Source: JBFXCK01 sp050182275
GTDB lineage: Bacteria; Pseudomonadota; Alphaproteobacteria; SHNJ01
Length of the DNA: 64,000 nt
Assembly (NCBI GenBank): GCA_050182275.1
Contig: JBFXCK010000006.1
Location: forward strand, 1-64,000
Reading direction: 5' to 3'
Numbering within the stretch: position 1 is the stretch's first letter; each line of letters begins with the position of its first letter. Of the stretch, positions 15,981 through 24,296 are shown piece after piece. The translations under genes and the position numbers were made by a program. The notes below the pieces were generated by a model. The model saw only the letters and a list, made by a program, of their open reading frames with translations, made no database searches and was not told the origin of the DNA.

Positions 15981-17915
15981 TTAATCGCTAGTATTTGGGC
16001 CGCTTTCCGAAAAATAGCGGTGAATGCTTTGAGCCAGCTCTTTACTGATGCCTTTAACTTTTTCCAAATCCGCCAACGGGGCTTGGGCAATCATGCGGGC
16101 CGAGCCGAAATGCAGGAGCAATAGTTTTTTCCGTTTTGGGCCAATGCCGGGAATTTGGTCAAGGCTGGAGAGCGTCATATTCAGTTTTCGGCGCTGGCGG
16201 TGGCCGCCGATGGCAAAGCGGTGCGCTTCGTCGCGCAGGCGCTGCAGAAAATAAAGCAAGGGATCGCCAGCAGGCAAAGTAAGGGCATTCGGGCCGCCGG
16301 TAAAAAACCGCTCCCGCCCTGCATTGCGGTCGGGGCCTTTAGCGATGGCGATGACGGGCAAAGTGCTTAAACCTAAATCGGCCAGAATTTCCTTGGCTGC
16401 ATTCAATTGGCCTAGGCCGCCGTCGATTAACAACAGATCGGGCATCGGTTGATCGCCTGCTTCTTCTTTTCCAATATTTTTAAAACGCCGGCTTAAAACT
16501 TGGCGCAGCATGGCGTAATCATCGCCCGCAATGGGGGCAGCGCCTTCTTCTTCGCGGATATTGAATTTGCGGTAGGCTTTTTTATTGAATCCGCCCGGCT
16601 CGAACACCACCATGGCGCCAAGCGCGCTTTTGCCTTGAATATGGCTGTTATCATAAATTTCAATGCGCCGTGGCGGGGCTTGCAGCCCAAAACGCTGGCT
16701 TAATAAAGCCAGCATCTCGGTTTCTTTCACCGTCTCCTCGGTTTTACGGGCGAGAGCGGATTTGGCGTTGCGCAAAGCATCTTCGATTAGATTTTTTAAT
16801 ATGCCGCGCTGAGGGTGGATGATTTCAATTTTTTTACGGGTTTGTAAAGACAGCGCCTCGGCCAGCAAGCCATCTTCCGGCAAGTCATGGCTGACCAAAA
16901 TTTCCTTAGGGATAGGCTTGTTTTGGTAGAACTGAGCGATAAATTGGGAAAGAATGCCGCCGGTTTTCTCATCTTCGCCATGATCAAGGAAATAGGGCTG
17001 ATTGCCAAGGTTGCTGCCCTGGCGGAAGAAGAAAACTTGCACACAGCTTTTGATGCCATTCCGGTGAATGGCGAACACATCAATGTCGCGGCTTTTCATG
17101 AGATGGACATTTTGATGGCTTAAGATTTGGCTTAAAGCGCGGATACGGTCGCGGTATTGCGCCGCGACTTCATATTGCTGGTTTTTACTTGCGCTTTGCA
17201 TTTTTTGCGCGAGTTCGGCCTTAATTTCTTCATCCTGGCCTTTCAAGAATCCATAGGCCTGGCGCACTTGGTCATGGTAAGCTTCCTTATCAACATAACC
17301 GACACAAGGGGCGGAGCAGCGCTTGATATGATATTGCAAGCAGGGGCGTTCACGGTGCGCGAAAACCGTATCGGTGCAATTGCGCAATAAGAAAGCGCGC
17401 TCCAAAGCGGTAATAGTGCGGTTAACCGCGCCGGCCGAGGCAAAGGGGCCGAAGTAAAAAGATTTCCCTTCCCGGCTGCCGCGATGCTTGCTGAGTTGCG
17501 GAAAATCATGCTCCATATTCAAGCGAATATAGGGCAGGCTTTTATCGTCTTTCAGCGCGACATTATATTTGGGATGAAGCTCTTTAATTAAATTCGCTTC
17601 CAGCAATAAAGCCTCGGCTTCGCTGCGGGTGGAAACGAATTCCATTTTAATGGTTTCGGCAATCATCCGCCGTAAACGGTGAGGCAATTTATCAGGTTGG
17701 ATATAGGCGCGCACGCGCTTGGCTAAGGATTTGGCTTTACCGATATAAAGCGCTTCATCCCGCGCATTCAGCATACGGTAAACCCCAGGTTCTTCTTTGA
17801 GCAGGGAAATATAACCGCGAATAACCTCGACCCCGGCGCTCAGACGGGTGGGGGGAAGTTTTTTTGCGAAGGATTTGGTTGTCAAAATTTTACGCCAATA
17901 TGCCAAAGGAAACAC
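15981..17915 (-). CDS. uvrC: Excinuclease ABC subunit C
   Basis: Dual-incision nuclease of nucleotide excision repair. The 644 residues show the N-terminal GIY-YIG domain (PGVYRMLNARDEALYIGKAKSL, near 45-66), a Cys-containing block in the middle (RPCLQYHIKRCSAPCVGYV), a UvrB-binding UVR helix pair (QYEVAAQYRDRIRAL), the RNase H-like C-terminal nuclease domain (IEIYDNSHIQG; LLIDGGLGQL) and terminal helix-hairpin-helix repeats (IPGIGPKRKKLLLLHFGS). The start is uncertain: a GTG at 17915 and a TTG at 17885 are both in frame, with no clear ribosome site, and the first 25 residues are not conserved. uvrC-pgsA adjacency is typical of Proteobacteria. Confidence 0.96.
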   Translation of the reverse strand: MFPLAYWRKILTTKSFAKKLPPTRLSAGVEVIRGYISLLKEEPGVYRMLNARDEALYIGKAKSLAKRVRAYIQPDKLPHRLRRMIAETIKMEFVSTRSEAEALLLEANLIKELHPKYNVALKDDKSLPYIRLNMEHDFPQLSKHRGSREGKSFYFGPFASAGAVNRTITALERAFLLRNCTDTVFAHRERPCLQYHIKRCSAPCVGYVDKEAYHDQVRQAYGFLKGQDEEIKAELAQKMQSASKNQQYEVAAQYRDRIRALSQILSHQNVHLMKSRDIDVFAIHRNGIKSCVQVFFFRQGSNLGNQPYFLDHGEDEKTGGILSQFIAQFYQNKPIPKEILVSHDLPEDGLLAEALSLQTRKKIEIIHPQRGILKNLIEDALRNAKSALARKTEETVKETEMLALLSQRFGLQAPPRRIEIYDNSHIQGKSALGAMVVFEPGGFNKKAYRKFNIREEEGAAPIAGDDYAMLRQVLSRRFKNIGKEEAGDQPMPDLLLIDGGLGQLNAAKEILADLGLSTLPVIAIAKGPDRNAGRERFFTGGPNALTLPAGDPLLYFLQRLRDEAHRFAIGGHRQRRKLNMTLSSLDQIPGIGPKRKKLLLLHFGSARMIAQAPLADLEKVKGISKELAQSIHRYFSESGPNTSD

Positions 17916-18271
17916 CGAAAGTTGCTTGTTAGCAGGGGCCGGCGCAAGCGGCGAAAATTATTCACAACTCCTGTGGATAAGTATCTTGATAACCCTGTTT
18001 CTAACTTATCCAACGCCAGTAAAGCCGTAGCTTTATACCTCTTTGCCTAAAAAAGGGGCAAATTTTTAAGCCCATGAAATAAATAGATAATTATCGGATA
18101 GTTTAATTTCAAATCGGAAATGTCTAGGGAGATTTTTTTCAAGAATGAAAGAGCCGTTTTCGCCTTCCGGCAAAGCCTGTGCACAACGCTTTTAGCCAGA
18201 CAAATTTTAAAAATCCGCCTTCTTTCGGGGTAATCATTGCATTCCCTTATCCTTTTAGATAGCAACAAAAG
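17916..18271. other. Intergenic region between uvrC and the Kef-type antiporter (356 bases)
   Basis: This is the divergent upstream region of uvrC and the antiporter gene. I see no open frame worth calling. It contains one hairpin, TTTGCC at 18042-18047 with GGCAAA at 18057-18062, followed by a run of five T, which looks like a weak terminator on the plus strand although no plus-strand gene precedes it. The remainder is AT-rich and may hold the promoters of both genes; no convincing -35/-10 pair was found. Confidence 0.6.
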
Positions 18272-19966
18272 ATGGGAAGTATTTGGTTGGCTGATACACA
18301 TGTGCTGGTTCCGCCCTTGATTATGCTGGCGGCGGCGGTGCTGGTCAGCGCCGGGGTGCACCGTTTACGTTTAAGCCCGATTCTTGGATATTTATTGGCC
18401 GGTTTGTTCATCGGCCCCTATGGGCTGAAATTTATTGAAAATACCCCTACCACCGCGCTTTTGGCTGAATTGGGAGTGGTGTTTTTATTATTCGCCATTG
18501 GTTTGGAATTACCGGTAGAGCGCTTGCGGGTAATGCGCCGCTATGTTTTTGGCTTAGGCACTGCGCAAGTGGTGTTGACGACCTTAGCCTTAGGCGCGGT
18601 GGCTTTGCTATTAGGCGCCAGCTGGGAGCAAGCGATTATTGTCGGCGGCGCTTTGGCCTTATCTTCAACCGCTTTTGTGGTGCAGTTAATGGGGGAAAGG
18701 GGCGAGCTTCCGAGCCGGGCGGGCCGCAAAGCATTCGCAATTCTGCTGCTGCAAGATTTGGCGGTGGTGCCGATGCTGGTGATGATTCCGTTATTGCACT
18801 ATGAAAGCGGATCAATTCCGCTGGCTTTATTCGAGGCGGGAATTAAAGCGGTAGCGGCGATTATCATTATTTTGCTTATCGGCCGCCATGTGTTGCGGCC
18901 CTTTTATCAAACCATCGCCGTACGCCGGAATCCCGAGCTTTTTACCGCCATGACGTTGTTGGTGGTGTTGGGAATTTCTTTATTGACGCATAGTTTTGGA
19001 GTTTCGATGGCGATGGGGGCTTTTTTGGCCGGCCTTTTGCTGTCTGAAACCGAATTCCGCCATCAAATCGCCGCCGAAATCGAGCCGTTCCGCGGCTTGC
19101 TATTGGGGCTGTTTTTTATGACCGTTGGCATGGCGATTAATTTGAATTTCTTATTTCAGCAGCCGCTGCTTATTTTAAATCTGACCTTGGGCTTTATCGT
19201 TTTAAAGGCGGGCATTATTTATAGTTTAAGCCTGTTTTTTGGTGGCAGCCGCAATGTCGCGGCGCGGGTGGCGATATTGCTAGCGCAAGGCGGGGAGTTC
19301 GCCTTCGTGCTTTTCAGCGTAGCGCTGGCGCAAAACCTATTGGATACGCGGGCGGTTCAAATATTGCTGCTGGTGGTGGCTTTAAGCATGGCGTTGACGC
19401 CGGTGATTGTAAAATATGCTTCGCGCTGGCTTGAGGATAATATGGACGAGGCCAAGCCTTTACCGCCGGAAGAAGAAATCATTTTTGAGACCCATGACAA
19501 CCACATTATTATCATTGGTTGCGGCCGGGTAGGCGGAACCATTGCCCAGCTTTTGCAAGCCGAGCATATCCCGTTCGTCGCTATCGATATTGACGCTGAA
19601 CGGGTGACACAAGCACGCGCTAAAGGTTGGCAGGCTTTTTACGGCGATGCCACACGGCCCCATGTTTTGCGGGCAATGGGAGTCGATAATGCCAGAGCCA
19701 TTGTGCTGGCGATCGGCAGCCGGACGGCGAGCTTGAAGCTGATCCGCCATATTAAGAAACATCATCCGCATTTGCCGATTTTTGGCCGGGCCAGGGATGC
19801 CGAGCATGCCCAAGCGATGGAAGCGGCGGGAGCCACGGCAACGGTGCCTATTACCTTGCACGCCAGTTTGGAATTAGGCGGAACATTATTAAAAATCTTG
19901 GGCCATGATAAGGAAAAAATCGACAGCCTGGTCAGCGATTTGCGCCGCCGTCAGCATTCGGTTTAA
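18272..19966 (+). CDS. Kef-type monovalent cation:proton antiporter (CPA2) with TrkA-N domain
   Basis: A 564-residue inner-membrane protein. Residues about 8-385 form a Na+/H+ exchanger domain of twelve or so helices (LSPILGYLLAGLFIGPYGL; LALSSTAFVVQLM; MAMGAFLAGLLLSE). Residues about 405-525 form a Rossmann-fold TrkA-N domain (HIIIIGCGRVGGTIAQLL, IDIDAERV) that binds NAD(H) or another nucleotide and gates transport. The family (KefB/KefC/YbaL) effluxes K+, often in answer to electrophiles. No KefF/KefG-type ancillary subunit lies nearby, so regulation by glutathione adducts is not shown. Convergent with rpoH, 4 bases apart. Confidence 0.92.
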   Translation: MGSIWLADTHVLVPPLIMLAAAVLVSAGVHRLRLSPILGYLLAGLFIGPYGLKFIENTPTTALLAELGVVFLLFAIGLELPVERLRVMRRYVFGLGTAQVVLTTLALGAVALLLGASWEQAIIVGGALALSSTAFVVQLMGERGELPSRAGRKAFAILLLQDLAVVPMLVMIPLLHYESGSIPLALFEAGIKAVAAIIIILLIGRHVLRPFYQTIAVRRNPELFTAMTLLVVLGISLLTHSFGVSMAMGAFLAGLLLSETEFRHQIAAEIEPFRGLLLGLFFMTVGMAINLNFLFQQPLLILNLTLGFIVLKAGIIYSLSLFFGGSRNVAARVAILLAQGGEFAFVLFSVALAQNLLDTRAVQILLLVVALSMALTPVIVKYASRWLEDNMDEAKPLPPEEEIIFETHDNHIIIIGCGRVGGTIAQLLQAEHIPFVAIDIDAERVTQARAKGWQAFYGDATRPHVLRAMGVDNARAIVLAIGSRTASLKLIRHIKKHHPHLPIFGRARDAEHAQAMEAAGATATVPITLHASLELGGTLLKILGHDKEKIDSLVSDLRRRQHSV

Positions 19967-19970
19967 GTAT

Positions 19971-20870
19971 TTATTCCGCCGGAGGGGGTAATAGCCCCGG
20001 ATTATTTTTGGCCGCCAGCTTCATGGATTTTTGCAGCTTGGCAAAAGCGCTGGTTTCAATTTGGCGCACGCGTTCGCGGCTAATGCCGTGAATTTGGCTA
20101 AGTTCTTCCAAGGTTTTCGGCTCTTCATCCAGCCGCCGCGCGGTTAAAATGGCGCGTTCCCGGTCATTTAAAATGCTAATGCCTTGGCTTAGAAGCTTTT
20201 TGCGCATTGTCAATTCTTGCGATTCGCCAAGCCGGTTTTCCTGGGATGGGGTTTGGTCAACCAGCCAATCTTGCCATTCATCGGTCGATTCGCCGTCGCG
20301 CGATAAGGGCGCGTTCAAGCTTTGATCGCCACCGCCCAGGCGGCGGTTCATTTCCACCACTTCTTGTTCGGTAACTTGCAGGCGTTTAGCGATTTCCTGG
20401 GCGTGTTCGGGGGTTAAGTCGCCTTCCTCTAACGCCTGAATTTGGCCCTTCATTTTGCGCAAATTGAAAAATAATTTTTTCTGCGCCGCGGTGGTGCCGA
20501 TTTTCACCAGCGACCAAGAACGCAAGACAAATTCTTGGATCGAGGCCCTGATCCACCACATGGCATATGTTGCCAGGCGAAAGCCTTTATCGGGGTCAAA
20601 TTTTTTGACCGCATGCATCAAGCCGATATTGCCTTCGGCGATTAATTCATTGACCGGCAAGCCATAACCGCGATAACCCATAGCGATTTTGGCGACCAGG
20701 CGCAAATGGCTGGTGACCAGGCGGTGGGCGGCTTCGCGGTCGCCATGATCTTGCCAGCGTTTAGCCAGCATAAATTCTTCTTCTGCCTCCAAAATTGGAA
20801 AGCGCCGGATTTCAGCCAAATAATGGCTTAGATTGCTGTCGCTATGGAGGGTTGGTAAATTTTTGCTCAT
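19971..20870 (-). CDS. rpoH: RNA polymerase heat-shock sigma factor (sigma-32)
   Basis: A 299-residue sigma factor. Region 1.2 begins LSHYLAEIRRFPILEAEEEFMLAKRW; region 2 holds NELIAEGNIGLMHAVKKFDPDKGFRLATYAMWWIRASIQEFVLRSW; the RpoH box with a QKKLFFNLRK stretch follows it near residue 130; region 4 ends with ERVRQIETSAFAKLQ. These are RpoH and not RpoD features. It starts inside the last 4 bases of the pseudouridine synthase gene (ATGA), the conserved alphaproteobacterial order rluD-rpoH. Candidate target genes in the window (DnaJ-like, SppA) cannot be confirmed by promoter inspection. Confidence 0.96.
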   Translation of the reverse strand: MSKNLPTLHSDSNLSHYLAEIRRFPILEAEEEFMLAKRWQDHGDREAAHRLVTSHLRLVAKIAMGYRGYGLPVNELIAEGNIGLMHAVKKFDPDKGFRLATYAMWWIRASIQEFVLRSWSLVKIGTTAAQKKLFFNLRKMKGQIQALEEGDLTPEHAQEIAKRLQVTEQEVVEMNRRLGGGDQSLNAPLSRDGESTDEWQDWLVDQTPSQENRLGESQELTMRKKLLSQGISILNDRERAILTARRLDEEPKTLEELSQIHGISRERVRQIETSAFAKLQKSMKLAAKNNPGLLPPPAE

Positions 20871-21805
20871 GCGTTGAAAGTTTCCAATTGTATGCCCAAG
20901 TTTTGCATATCTGGCGGCAAAGGGCGAGTAAATTCCAAATATTTTTCAAGGCGGGGGTGAATAAACCCTAATAATCCGGCATGTAAAGCTTGGCGGGGGA
21001 ATTGGATTAGTTTATTCCTTCCTTTGCCATAAAGCGCATCACCGATAAGCGGATGGCCTAAAGCGGTAAGATGGACACGCACTTGATGGGTTCTGCCGGT
21101 TTCAAGCTTGCATTCAATTAGACTTGCTATATCGCCAAACCGCTTTTGCACGGTGTAGTGAGTAACCGCTTCTTTACCGCCCAATTTACGCACCACCATT
21201 TTTTTTCTGGCCGATTTATCCCGCGACGGGTTGCGGCCAATCGCGCCTTCGATCCGTCCGGTTTTTTTAGACGGCACGCCCCATACAAACGCCAAATATT
21301 TACGGTTAATACTATGGGCCGCAAATTGGGCGGCAAGATGGCGGTGCGCGATGTCATTTTTAGCAACCAACATCAATCCACTGGTGTCTTTATCTAGGCG
21401 GTGGACAATACCGGGCCGGGCCACTCCGCCGATTCCGGAAAGCGAATCGCCGCAATGGGCAAGCAGCGCATTCACCAAAGTTCCACCCTTATGGCCGGCG
21501 GCGGGATGCACCACCAAGCCGGCAGGCTTGTTGATTACTAAAACATCCTTATCCTCGAACACAATATCAAGCTTGATATCTTCTGCGGTTATAGTAGCGG
21601 GAATAACGGCGGGTTCGGTAATTTCATAGACGTCGCCGGTTTTTACTTTGCGCGCGGCATCTCTAATAATTTTACCGTTATGCTGCACATACCCTTCTTT
21701 AATGAGCTGTTGCAATCGGGTGCGGGAATAGTGCGGCAATAATTGGCCAAGCGCTTTATCTAAACGCGAGCCGGCTTCGGCCGCCGTAAAGGAAAGAGTG
21801 GGCAT
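20867..21805 (-). CDS. rluD: 23S rRNA pseudouridine synthase, RluD family
   Basis: A 312-residue RluA-family enzyme. An N-terminal S4 RNA-binding domain (residues about 10-75, SRLDKALGQLLPHYSRTRLQQLI) is followed by the catalytic domain with the active-site Asp in GIVHRLDKDTSGLML, and the KPAGLVVHPAAGH and GRTHQVRVHLTALGHPLIGD blocks. S4 plus that catalytic core is the RluD layout, which modifies helix 69 of 23S rRNA at 1911/1915/1917. The next gene, rpoH, overlaps it by 4 bases; a 36-codon membrane peptide gene precedes it by 9 bases. Confidence 0.94.
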   Translation of the reverse strand: MPTLSFTAAEAGSRLDKALGQLLPHYSRTRLQQLIKEGYVQHNGKIIRDAARKVKTGDVYEITEPAVIPATITAEDIKLDIVFEDKDVLVINKPAGLVVHPAAGHKGGTLVNALLAHCGDSLSGIGGVARPGIVHRLDKDTSGLMLVAKNDIAHRHLAAQFAAHSINRKYLAFVWGVPSKKTGRIEGAIGRNPSRDKSARKKMVVRKLGGKEAVTHYTVQKRFGDIASLIECKLETGRTHQVRVHLTALGHPLIGDALYGKGRNKLIQFPRQALHAGLLGFIHPRLEKYLEFTRPLPPDMQNLGIQLETFNA

Positions 21806-21814
21806 AAAAAACTG

Positions 21815-21925
21815 TTATTGGGTGTTTAACAAGTCAAAACCGCCGCCCCAAAATAACCAAAGGACGATACCAATTAAGGGTAGAATAATCATACACCAAA
21901 CGAGGGCAGCTACAAATCTGTCCAT
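21815..21925 (-). CDS. Small single-span membrane protein (36 residues)
   Basis: A short gene encoding MDRFVAALVWCMIILPLIG, then IVLWLFWGGGFDLLNTQ. It has a charged start, one hydrophobic helix with several Trp residues, a Gly turn and a polar end, as in real single-span micropeptides. The ribosome site TAGGAG stands about 9 bases before the ATG, better than many neighbours have. It is 9 bases ahead of the pseudouridine synthase gene, so probably in the same transcript. I do not recognise a family. Confidence 0.55.
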   Translation of the reverse strand: MDRFVAALVWCMIILPLIGIVLWLFWGGGFDLLNTQ

Positions 21926-21939
21926 GCCGTTAAACTCCT

Positions 21940-21990
21940 AAGAGATCTAGCTATAATATAGCATAAATAAGGTTAAAAATCTGCAACTTT
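21940..21990 (-). promoter_or_regulatory. Possible promoter for the small membrane protein, rluD and rpoH
   Basis: The only AT-rich gap upstream of this run. Read on the minus strand it has TTGCAG followed by a TATGCTATATTATAG stretch, giving candidate -10 hexamers, but the best hexamer is about 20 bases from TTGCAG rather than 17. The symmetric GCTATAATATAGC core lies near 21950-21962. Tentative. Confidence 0.3.
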
Positions 21991-22717
21991 AGCTTGCTGC
22001 TTCCACGACCGATAAAAACTCCCGGATTCGCGGATGTTTAGGGGCGGTAATGACTTCCGGCCCTCCGGCTTCCAGGACATTGCCGTCGGTTAAAAAAACC
22101 ACTTGATCGGCTGTGTCGCGGGCAAAATTGATTAAGTGGGTGATTAAAAATACGCCAATGCCGCGTTCCCGCAGCATTTTAAGGCACACCAAAATCCGTG
22201 CAATTTGCTCGACGTCAAGAGCCGACGTGATTTCATCAAGCAGCACAAATTCAGGGTTCAATACCAAGGCCCGCGCTAAAGCAGCGCGCTGGCGCTGGCC
22301 GACCGACGCCTCGTTGGGATAGCGGTCGATAAACTCGCCCATGTCGAACATATCGATTAATTCGCGCAAGGATAAGTCGTTGCTGTCATATTGGCGTCCT
22401 TGCAAAGGCAGCATAATATTCTCCCGCAAGGTTAAATGCGGCCACAAAAATAATTGCTGGAACACCACGGTCAATTTCGGCCAGGGCGGGGCGATAATTT
22501 CCCCGGGCGCCAGCGGATAAGAGAATTTTTCACCATCCAAAATAACTTCTCCCTTATCCGGCGGATCCATTAATGATAGGGCGCGCAGCAAGGTGGTTTT
22601 GCCGGAGCCGGACGGCCCGATCAAAGTGGTGATTTTGCCAGGCGGAATATCAATATCCACCCCGCGCAAGATCGCACGGCTGCCGTAAGTTTTGTGAATA
22701 TTGCGCCCTTGCAGCAT
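21989..22717 (-). CDS. ABC transporter ATP-binding protein, polar amino-acid type
   Basis: A 242-residue ATPase of the GlnQ/HisP class. Seen are Walker A GPSGSGKTTLLRAL near residue 33, the Q-loop in VVFQQLFLWPHLTLRENI, the signature region as EASVGQRQRAALARAL (ASVGQRQ in place of LSGGQQQ), Walker B FVLLDEITSALD, and the switch His in FLITHL. The altered signature (Val-Gly instead of Gly-Gly) is unusual but keeps the critical Gly-Gln. It abuts the permease gene (22718) and is the last gene of a five-gene operon with three binding proteins. Confidence 0.9.
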   Translation of the reverse strand: MLQGRNIHKTYGSRAILRGVDIDIPPGKITTLIGPSGSGKTTLLRALSLMDPPDKGEVILDGEKFSYPLAPGEIIAPPWPKLTVVFQQLFLWPHLTLRENIMLPLQGRQYDSNDLSLRELIDMFDMGEFIDRYPNEASVGQRQRAALARALVLNPEFVLLDEITSALDVEQIARILVCLKMLRERGIGVFLITHLINFARDTADQVVFLTDGNVLEAGGPEVITAPKHPRIREFLSVVEAAS

Positions 22718-23389
22718 TTAACGTTCCGACAAATTGCGGGTGAAGCGGTCTTTTAACCACAGCGCCAAACCGTTCAGCGGCAAGCAAACGGCCAGGAAAA
22801 ATACGCCCAAGGCGGTATAAATTTCAACCGGTTTATAAATTTGCGCGTTAATGCGCTGCGCGACGCGGAAAATTTCTTCAACCGAGATCAAGCTGGAAAA
22901 CAGCGTTACATGCAGCATGGTGACTTGCAGCATCAAAAGACTGGGGAGGATTTGGCGGAAAATAATCGGCAGCTGGATTTTCAACGCGATTTGCCGCATA
23001 TTCATGCCGCACACCCGGGCCGCCGTTACATATTGTTCGGGAAATTCCTGGCAGGCAATCCGCACAATATCGGCGACTCCAAAAATATTGACGATAGTGA
23101 AGGTAAAAGCCGCCGTATAAAACGGGTCGATCACCACATTAAACATCGCCTGCACCGGATAATGCAGCCAGAACAGGAAAACCAGAATCGGGATGCCGGA
23201 AAGAACAAAGGAAAAAATTTGCGACGGTTTGCCAATGCTGCCCGGAATGCGCCATCCCAAAAATCCCAGGATGCTGCCCACCACAATGCCCACCCCCCAA
23301 ATAATCGAGGCCAATTGCGGGGATACGCCAAGGCCAGCCAAAAAACCGACCCGGTAATCCCATAAAATTTGAAAAACGGTTGAAATCAT
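22718..23389 (-). CDS. ABC transporter permease, polar amino-acid type
   Basis: A 223-residue inner-membrane permease of the HisM/GlnP class with about five hydrophobic helices. The coupling EAA-loop is seen in FPEQYVTAARVCGMNMRQIALKIQLP, with the key Ala and Gly in place. The N-terminal portion (DYRVGFLAGLGVSPQLASIIWG) is like HisQ/HisM but the usual second permease gene is absent, so the channel is probably a homodimer. It directly abuts the ATPase gene and follows three binding-protein genes by 40 bases. Confidence 0.9.
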   Translation of the reverse strand: MISTVFQILWDYRVGFLAGLGVSPQLASIIWGVGIVVGSILGFLGWRIPGSIGKPSQIFSFVLSGIPILVFLFWLHYPVQAMFNVVIDPFYTAAFTFTIVNIFGVADIVRIACQEFPEQYVTAARVCGMNMRQIALKIQLPIIFRQILPSLLMLQVTMLHVTLFSSLISVEEIFRVAQRINAQIYKPVEIYTALGVFFLAVCLPLNGLALWLKDRFTRNLSER

Positions 23390-23429
23390 AGCGGCTATTT
23401 ATAGGGGTTTTAAATCCGCTTGTCAGCTT

Positions 23430-24296
23430 TTATTGGCGGAAAGGATAAGCCAGGCGGTAAAAAGTGCCCGGCCATTGCTCGTATTTATCCAGGATTTTAT
23501 CAACCGTGCCGCTGCCCAAAAGCTCTTCATTGACTTGATTTAACATACCTTTCAGATTCGGCTCATTTTGGCGGATGGTAAAATTATTTGCTATATAGCG
23601 CAAAGGTTTAGCGGTTGGCACCAGACGGATTTTGCCTGGGTTTTGCGCTATAAATTGAAAGCCGGTGACCAAATCGGTAAAAGTTGCATCGGCTTTTTGA
23701 GTAGCAACATTCATTAACATGTCGATGGGCGAAGTGGTTCCAGGCAGGCCAACCGCCTGGGCTTTCGGAAAATCGGCGCGCCAAATATCTTGGGAATTTT
23801 CCCCTTCGATCATGGCGATCCGGATGGCAGGATCATTCAGCGCCGCTAAGTTATTATCAAAACGCGTATCGCCATCGCGCACAAAGGCCGCGATCACGAT
23901 ATAAAAAACCGGATTGGTATAATCGGCGAATTTACCGCGCTGGGCATTTGGCCAGCCGCCGGTGCATTCGACATCATAGCGCTGATTTTTTAGATCTTCC
24001 AAAAATGTACCAAACTGAATTTCTTCCGACCAAATAATTTTCATATGTAAAAGCTTGCCCATTTCTTCCATATAATCATAGAAAATGCCGGAATATTGGC
24101 CGCTATTTGGGTCTTTATTGAACATAGGCGGCCATACGACATACCCGCAGCGAATTTCCCCAGTGCGCATGACGCGTTCATAAGTTGATTCTTGTTTGGC
24201 CGCCGCCGGGGCAGAGGGCGGGTTGAATTGGGCGCCTAAATAGCCGGCGGTTGCGGCTATCAGAATAATACCCAGAATTTTCGGAAGATTTTTCAT
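23430..24296 (-). CDS. ABC transporter substrate-binding protein, third copy
   Basis: A 288-residue periplasmic binding protein family 3 (SBP_bac_3) member. It has an N-terminal hydrophobic segment (about 5-23), no lipobox and no clear cleavage site, so it may stay anchored. Then come YERVMRTGEIRCGY at 39-52, a Gly-rich KDPNSGQYSG hinge block, and the end block WPGTFYRLAYPFRQ. It is the copy nearest the permease and is clearly paralogous to the two genes upstream, sharing the opening and closing blocks. Aromatic and acidic pocket residues differ among the three, so each may bind another ligand. Confidence 0.88.
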   Translation of the reverse strand: MKNLPKILGIILIAATAGYLGAQFNPPSAPAAAKQESTYERVMRTGEIRCGYVVWPPMFNKDPNSGQYSGIFYDYMEEMGKLLHMKIIWSEEIQFGTFLEDLKNQRYDVECTGGWPNAQRGKFADYTNPVFYIVIAAFVRDGDTRFDNNLAALNDPAIRIAMIEGENSQDIWRADFPKAQAVGLPGTTSPIDMLMNVATQKADATFTDLVTGFQFIAQNPGKIRLVPTAKPLRYIANNFTIRQNEPNLKGMLNQVNEELLGSGTVDKILDKYEQWPGTFYRLAYPFRQ

